Shown here one piece after another: positions 61,301 to 64,000 of a DNA stretch of 64,000 nucleotides. Origin of the DNA: Berghia stephanieae (Eukaryota; Mollusca; Gastropoda; Nudibranchia; Aeolidiidae); the NCBI GenBank assembly GCA_034508935.3, contig CM067443.1:98034373-98098372 (forward strand), written 5' to 3'. Below the pieces are notes generated by a model, which was not told the DNA's origin, ran no database searches, and was given only the letters and a program-made list of their open reading frames with translations. How positions within the stretch are numbered: position 1 is the first letter of the stretch; each line of letters starts with the position of its first letter. A program made the position numbers and the translations under genes.

Positions 61301-63935
61301 CCAACCATTGCTGTCAATTATCGACAGCCATAGATTGAATAGTACTCACTCAACTTTTTCTAACCAATAAGCAATGGATACATAAACCTTTTCATGTTGG
61401 TCACTAGAGTTGTTTGCTATTACTGGTGAGCTTTTCTCAAACACACTACATCTATGTGTAAAGCAATAAACAAAAAATGAAGATAACAGCTTAAAAAAAA
61501 GAACAAAATACCAAACTTGGAACATTTCGGGATCAAAACCCTTCATCTGCCAACAACAACAACAATGAAAACATAAATATATAACTGAAAAAAATAGATA
61601 GAACTCAGCGAAATATTTAACATGTCCTTTTTGTAAGTAAAGAGATCTTGGAATGTAAACAAAACAAAGCATTCGCTTGGTTATGAGACTGAAGTCCTTA
61701 TGTCCTGTCAGCTTAGTATCACCCCATCTAAGTATATAGACTTATCCGTTACTGTTTAGCCTTAGCCCAAACTCCATGCTGTGTTTACTATCCTAATTGT
61801 CATATTTCATGCGCATTTGTTTTATTACTAATGAATAAGTTGAAATTTGTAGCTTATTGCATCTCACTGCGCTTTCTAAAGACCCATTCCATGAAAATCT
61901 CTCTTTAAAGCTTTTAATGAAATATGTTTTTTGTTTTATTAGCATAATAGTGCTTGTTGATCTCTATGTTAATTGAGAATAAAACAGAGAAGAAAAACAT
62001 AATGCTCCAATTGTAAGCATGTTAAATCTCAGCTCTTATGTGTCTTCTCAGTTCGAGCTTACATCCCCTGACCCCCCCCCCCCTCCTGACCCCCATCACC
62101 TTACCTCAAAGAAAACTATTCATGAATATGTTATGAATTATAAAGATTGGAATCATTAAGAAGAATTATAAAAAAAAGGTGAAGCAACAAGTCAATATAC
62201 TTCATTAAATGTTTCGACTTGACGAAATTTTTTAAATCACTAGGCCATTGGTGGAGCTCATAAGGATCAGTCGCAGCACCACAGTTCAAGTGAAAGCAGC
62301 CAGTGCTCTGGAATCTCTGGCTCTCAGTAATCCAGCTAGTCAAAAGAGGTTTTTGGAATTGGATGCCCCAAAGGCTCTGATTCGTCTTCTTAAGGTACTT
62401 TTAGTCAATGGAAATAAATTACAAAGCAATATCAAAAATGTAAAACAAAACAAAGTAGAACATAAACAAAAAAAAAACAACCGATTACCAATGTACTTAT
62501 TTCATTCTCACCTAAAAAAAAATAAATTAAAACTAAACTTTCAAAATCTTCCTATTTGTTTTATTCTTGACCCACTTTTGACTTGGATAATCATAGTTAC
62601 ACAATAGGCAGAACGTCACTGGAATGGTGTTGTAACTCAGTTAAAAATCATGTTTGGTAATTAATTTTTTTTTTTTAATTGCTTTTTTTTTACAGAATGT
62701 TCATGTTGAAGTCAGGGAACAAGGGGCTTGCTCGCTCTGGGCTTTAGCTGGAGCTACAAAAACTCAACAAAAATACATTGCCGAGCGAATCACAATTCCA
62801 CATATAATTCAGATGTTGTTGGAGCCCACTGAAAAGCTGGTCTATGTTGGTATGACTTGTGATTTATACATAGTTTTAAAATAAGGAATTTTACTTTCAC
62901 TAGATTTTAACATGCTTAAATATTCAGTGAATGTACAAACAGGACAGTCTAGAAAAAGTCAAGTCGGTTGAAGTTAATATCCAAGTGATGTTTCAATTGT
63001 TCCATTCTTTACCTTTGTTACCAAATCTCTGATAAAATCAAAAGCTATAAAGGGATTCCGATTATTATCACCTCAATGCACCTGACGGACATTGCAAAAG
63101 AGCAAGAATGACATCATAGCATTGTGAAAGAGGAGGAGAGTAGCTGTGTTAAGTGTATGCAGGCACACTGCTGGAGGGTGTTAATTACCAACCATACAAC
63201 CCCTTCACCCTCAGACGATCATTGACTGTGAGTGTGATCTTAATTGATTAAATAAATATTGCCAATGTTGTTGGATACAATGCTTTGAGTCAGCACAACT
63301 GGTATTATATAGGATCACATAAATAAATTACCAGTCTTAATATTTACCAAACACACATTGATTAAACACGGTATCAGTATCAAACATTTTGGACAAAATG
63401 TTTATTTTTATGCTACTGAGCTCACAAGAGGTTTATTCGACCAACACACTATGGTCCTCAAAGTAAATTGCTACACTGTATTTATATGTTTAATTGGTTG
63501 TTCTGCTACAACAATTACTTAAATTGACATGATTTTACTGTCTTGAGATATCAAAATAAGTGAGTTTCATGGTATTTATGTTTGGTTCACATAGTTCACC
63601 ATTGTAATGATTTTAGTCAGCTAACCATATACAGCTTAAGGGAGATTTAAATTGGTCAACTTGTTTTTAATGGCAAAAAATATATAACAAAGATGAAATG
63701 ACATTATTTATCAAAGTTAATGGTGGTTAGCTATATGACATATTTTTGATATTTATGTTTGTTCGTCATTCAGGTTGTATGACTGCCATCGCTCTGGGAT
63801 CAGAAAATATGTCAAATCAGAATAACCTAGCTGCAGCAGACGCTTTTCAGCAATTAGTTCGACTTTTACGCTCACCTAAAACATCAGAAAAGGTGCTCCT
63901 AATGGTCATCAAAGTCATTGGCATTTTGTGTGTTG
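38987..63935 (+). CDS. ANKAR: Ankyrin and armadillo repeat-containing protein (ANKAR), 3' end outside
   Basis: Seventeen exons joined by GT-AG introns with matching phases give about 1,022 codons: 38987-39243, 41419-41726, 42023-42209, 43693-43801, 44774-44912, 45989-46160, 46934-47117, 49381-49600, 53080-53281, 53548-53756, 54901-55005, 55431-55657, 58628-58814, 59147-59240, 62244-62394, 62696-62849, 63774-63935. Residues 1-452 form an N-terminal region containing YDLATVCNIPPAYLDTR and VDYMMKALWHG. Residues 453-663 are ankyrin repeats (GLSLLHYAAMNNRPQIICLL, PTSLHMAARCG, WAPIHHAAFFDH, STPLLLAASSGG), and 698 onward are armadillo repeats (GIPALVNLLHIENEDIQSVA, GGIAPLVHLLDSELEDVLVN, KPLVELIRISR). 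This order is characteristic of ANKAR. Human ANKAR is about 1,430 residues, so roughly 400 more are expected to the right. Biochemical function is not established; the repeats imply protein binding. The last exon ends with an open donor, so the gene continues. Confidence 0.9.
39383..39929 (-). mobile_element. 5'-truncated I-like LINE insertion with 13-bp TSD
   Basis: Flanked by TCTGAGATTACAC at 39370-39382 and 39930-39942, a 13-bp target duplication. The 3' end is a short (GTAA)n tail on the minus strand. The frame 39790-39401 encodes a LINE C-terminus: LRRHQQSIIFQLRIQHIPLN and the Cys/His pattern CPLCQHPNETVTHHLLEC. Upstream sequence matches the RNase H LINE fragment at 25047-25915. It is inserted in the pogo-like element. 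Confidence 0.85.
40538..40566. repeat. Poly-C run
   Basis: About 28 consecutive C, the longest homopolymer C tract in the window. Confidence 0.95.
40833..40924. repeat. (TA)n microsatellite in intron 1
   Basis: Pure TA tract of about 90 bp. Confidence 0.95.
41419..41726 (+). CDS. ANKAR: ANKAR exon 2
   Basis: Acceptor TTTTCCACAG, donor GCTG|GTAAGC, phase 2 in and phase 1 out. Encodes EIHNLVHELTMGIYVLHQT ... YDLATVCNIPPAYLDTRIG ... VDYMMKALWHGAYFPKEKR, the best conserved part of the N-terminal region. Confidence 0.9.
42023..42209 (+). CDS. ANKAR: ANKAR exon 3
   Basis: Acceptor TTTATTTCAAG, donor TTGA|GTAAGT. Encodes LMDITKDPDFSNVYDKLPVE through SQKHVNFHKNMYIV. Phase 1 in, phase 2 out. Confidence 0.9.
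43693..43801 (+). CDS. ANKAR: ANKAR exon 4
   Basis: Acceptor ATATATTTCAG, donor CAG|GTATTG. Encodes SEYHVSSIVRILDNKINHTG then YERLKTRLQMHEELIQ. Phase 2 in, 0 out. Confidence 0.9.
44336..44556. repeat. (AAT)n microsatellite in intron 4
   Basis: About 220 bp of AAT repeat with a few GAT interruptions. Ile-rich frames across it are artefacts. A 27-base poly-A run follows at 44674-44700. Confidence 0.95.
44774..44912 (+). CDS. ANKAR: ANKAR exon 5
   Basis: Acceptor TTTCATCACAG, donor AGCA|GTAAGT. Encodes EHLSAKQETLKQLELLKLVS then YLVPFLLGMRKRMKIPDINS. Phase 0 in, 1 out. Confidence 0.9.
45500..45810 (-). mobile_element. SINE (GCGC-tail tRNA family) in ANKAR intron 5, diverged
   Basis: Full-length but old copy: tail 'gtgctcaaagtgcattacaa', body 'gacaacgctgttaccggcta', 'ttttccaaggactcaact', and a head region 'cttatcacaagaccacaaag' at the right end. 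Confidence 0.75.
45989..46160 (+). CDS. ANKAR: ANKAR exon 6
   Basis: Acceptor AAAAACAG, donor CAAAT|GTAAAT. Encodes INIDLETDVLKEAGSEFREK through STYEINGQ. Phase 1 in, 2 out. Confidence 0.9.
46343..46510. repeat. Tandem duplication in intron 6
   Basis: Two copies (period about 78 bp) of 'gaggtatgaatgtgtgatta' ... 'catgcttttgtttgaat'. A third, dispersed copy lies in intron 7 at 47583-47690, each preceded by 'tcaatatatagc'. Confidence 0.85.
46934..47117 (+). CDS. ANKAR: ANKAR exon 7
   Basis: Acceptor CTCTCATAG, donor AAG|GTATAT. Encodes YYGFIVKFETFYGSAPHRPL, WVRAYCEEMDKMKPKRLPIT and FKKNFGYKKAIKYK. Phase 2 in, 0 out. Its donor region is tandemly duplicated in the intron. Confidence 0.9.
47115..47290. 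repeat. Tandem duplication including exon 7 splice donor
   Basis: 'aaggtatatcttta' ... 'taacaagatttgtt' occurs twice with a period of about 86 bp, so a second AAG|GTATAT donor-like site lies at 47203. Using it would bring an in-frame stop after a few codons. Confidence 0.85.
47583..47690. repeat. Dispersed copy of the intron 6 repeat
   Basis: Same unit as 46343-46510, about 1.2 kb away in intron 7. Confidence 0.8.
47691..49380. other. ANKAR intron 7, remainder
   Basis: AT-rich intron DNA with a poly-C/CTC run near 49159-49178. A 74-codon frame at 47785-48009 shows no family resemblance and no splice logic. Confidence 0.6.
49381..49600 (+). CDS. ANKAR: ANKAR exon 8 (ankyrin repeats begin)
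   Basis: Acceptor TATTATTCATCAG, donor CACTG|GTAAGA. Encodes TPFNGLKVCASRGLVAMFGA and the ankyrin repeat GLSLLHYAAMNNRPQIICLL. Phase 0 in, 1 out. Confidence 0.92.
49601..53079. other. ANKAR intron 8
   Basis: 3.5 kb, AT-rich. (CT)n at 52330-52401 and (CTAT)n at 52412-52497 are the only clear repeats. No nested gene or transposon recognised. Confidence 0.6.
52330..52497. repeat. (CT)n and (CTAT)n compound microsatellite
   Basis: CT/CTGT tract followed by a pure CTAT tract of about 86 bp in intron 8. Confidence 0.95.
53080..53281 (+). CDS. ANKAR: ANKAR exon 9 (ankyrin repeats)
   Basis: Acceptor CTATGTCAG, donor AATGA|GTGAGT. Encodes PTSLHMAARCGALDAVGCLL and DGWAPIHHAAFFDHMPIIRL, two ankyrin repeats. 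Phase 1 in, 2 out. Confidence 0.93.
53548..53756 (+). CDS. ANKAR: ANKAR exon 10 (ankyrin repeats)
   Basis: Acceptor TACTTTGCAG, donor TGTGG|GTGAGT. Encodes LRSTPLLLAASSGGLSAVKS and MVTLAALRFHTNVLEYLIEI. Phase 2 in, 1 out. Confidence 0.93.
54597..54830 (+). mobile_element. SINE (GGCAGCGTGGCTCAGCGG family) in ANKAR intron 10
   Basis: The head GGGGCAGCGTGGTTCAGCGG, B box GAGTTCAATC (one change from consensus) and the tail 'aataaaggaaattttattta' are present. It ends about 70 bp before the exon 11 acceptor. Confidence 0.9.
54901..55005 (+). CDS. ANKAR: ANKAR exon 11
   Basis: Acceptor TTTTTACTCAG, donor AGCAG|GTTTGT. Encodes MLNCDNMNKKDSAVKCLEVL and STSKKDHWKCILEA, the link between ankyrin and armadillo blocks. 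Phase 1 in, 1 out. Confidence 0.9.
55431..55657 (+). CDS. ANKAR: ANKAR exon 12 (armadillo repeats begin)
   Basis: Acceptor TTTTCATTAG, donor AATCAG|GTGAGA. Encodes GIPALVNLLHIENEDIQSVA ASVLCNTSEN and AGPVLIRLLNSPVDDIQSRA, two armadillo repeats. Phase 1 in, 0 out. Confidence 0.93.
55658..58627. other. ANKAR intron 12
   Basis: About 3 kb of AT-rich DNA with (ATT)n at 58282-58369. No transposon or nested gene recognised. Confidence 0.6.
58282..58369. repeat. (ATT)n microsatellite in intron 12
   Basis: Pure ATT tract of about 88 bp. Confidence 0.95.
58628..58814 (+). CDS. ANKAR: ANKAR exon 13 (armadillo repeats)
   Basis: Acceptor CCCCAAATAAG (pyrimidine tract weak), donor TTCAG|GTAAAT. Encodes SMIADNGGIAPLVHLLDSEL, AVNAIRVLCNGNPDNQ and GGLEPLVEFLEVSS. 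Phase 0 in, 1 out; an AG two bases further right would break the phase. Confidence 0.9.
59147..59240 (+). CDS. ANKAR: ANKAR exon 14 (armadillo repeat)
   Basis: Acceptor AATTTACTAG, donor CACAA|GTAGGT. Encodes DDLQAGAAAALSAVTAKNTE NQNAVMQEGAH. Phase 1 in, 2 out. Confidence 0.92.
59241..62243. other. ANKAR intron 14
   Basis: 3.0 kb of mostly unique AT-rich DNA with a poly-C run near 62070-62083. Frames at 60608-60931 and 61346-61672 show no recognisable domain and are taken as chance. Confidence 0.6.
62244..62394 (+). CDS. ANKAR: ANKAR exon 15 (armadillo repeat)
   Basis: Acceptor AAATCACTAG, donor TTAAG|GTACTT. Encodes PLVELIRISRSTTVQVKAAS, ALESLALSNPASQKRFLELD and APKALIRLLK. Phase 2 in, 0 out. 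Confidence 0.92.
62696..62849 (+). CDS. ANKAR: ANKAR exon 16 (armadillo repeat)
   Basis: Acceptor TTTTTTTTACAG, donor GTTG|GTATGA. Encodes NVHVEVREQGACSLWALAGA, TKTQQKYIAERITIPHIIQM and LLEPTEKLVYV. Phase 0 in, 1 out. Confidence 0.92.
62850..63773. other. ANKAR intron 16
   Basis: Unique AT-rich intron; nothing recognised. Confidence 0.6.
63774..63935 (+). CDS. ANKAR: ANKAR exon 17 (armadillo repeat), last exon in window
   Basis: Acceptor TTCGTCATTCAG, donor GTTG|GTGAGA, phase 1 in and 1 out. Encodes CMTAIALGSENMSNQNNLAA, ADAFQQLVRLLRSPKTSEKV and LLMVIKVIGILCV. The next exon lies beyond position 64000. Confidence 0.92.
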
Positions 63936-64000
63936 GTGAGAGTTGTTTTAATTTTCGTTCTCTTTGAAATGTAAAATATTTATACCCTCTGGATGTTTCC

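Overview
The window is AT-rich animal DNA with introns, long microsatellites, homopolymer C/G tracts, tRNA-derived SINEs, several LINE clades and cut-and-paste DNA transposons. ANKAR and cytochrome b561 genes, together with P-like/THAP, Sola-like, pogo-like, RTE, CR1/L2 and I-like elements, point to an invertebrate metazoan, most likely marine. The sequence does not fix the phylum. I saw no LTR retrovirus-like or Polinton element.

Layout. 1-9.9 kb: simple repeats, a recent 329-bp tandem duplication (1938-2573), and a nest in which a Sola-like transposon (4194-8225, itself hit by a SINE and a LINE fragment) lies inside an older inverted-repeat element (2392-8717). Next is the first coding exon of a cytochrome b561-family gene on the minus strand (9482-9701), whose other exons are not in the window. 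10.3-11.5 kb: two SINEs and two abutting TTAA-flanked MITEs. 11.94-15.24 kb: a nearly intact P-element-like transposon with a THAP transposase, inserted in a (TATG)n microsatellite. 15.4-18.7 kb: a nearly full-length RTE-like LINE with two frameshifts. 18.7-28.7 kb: gene-poor DNA with microsatellites, SINEs and an I-like LINE fragment. 28.69-32.72 kb: a complete-looking Sola-like DNA transposon on the minus strand. 33-38.1 kb: LINE fragments, a 66-bp palindrome-bearing satellite interrupted by a LINE, and a TA-flanked MITE. 38.99 kb to the right edge: at least 17 phase-compatible exons (about 1,022 codons) of an ANKAR gene on the plus strand, with ankyrin then armadillo repeats, continuing beyond the window.

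The two host genes have no evident functional link. The most striking signal is shared architecture in the large DNA transposons. Each carries its own palindromic motif, present in its terminal inverted repeat in the two Sola-like elements and repeated many times in the subterminal arms: TGCCATA/TTGT half-sites in the 28.7-kb element, TGATCAAACCTCTGA in the 4.2-kb element, and TTGTGAC/GGTGTCA in the outer element. Both Sola-like elements are about 4.03 kb, start with 5'-CG and sit between 4-bp ATAT duplications. These look like arrays of transposase-binding sites evolving in parallel.
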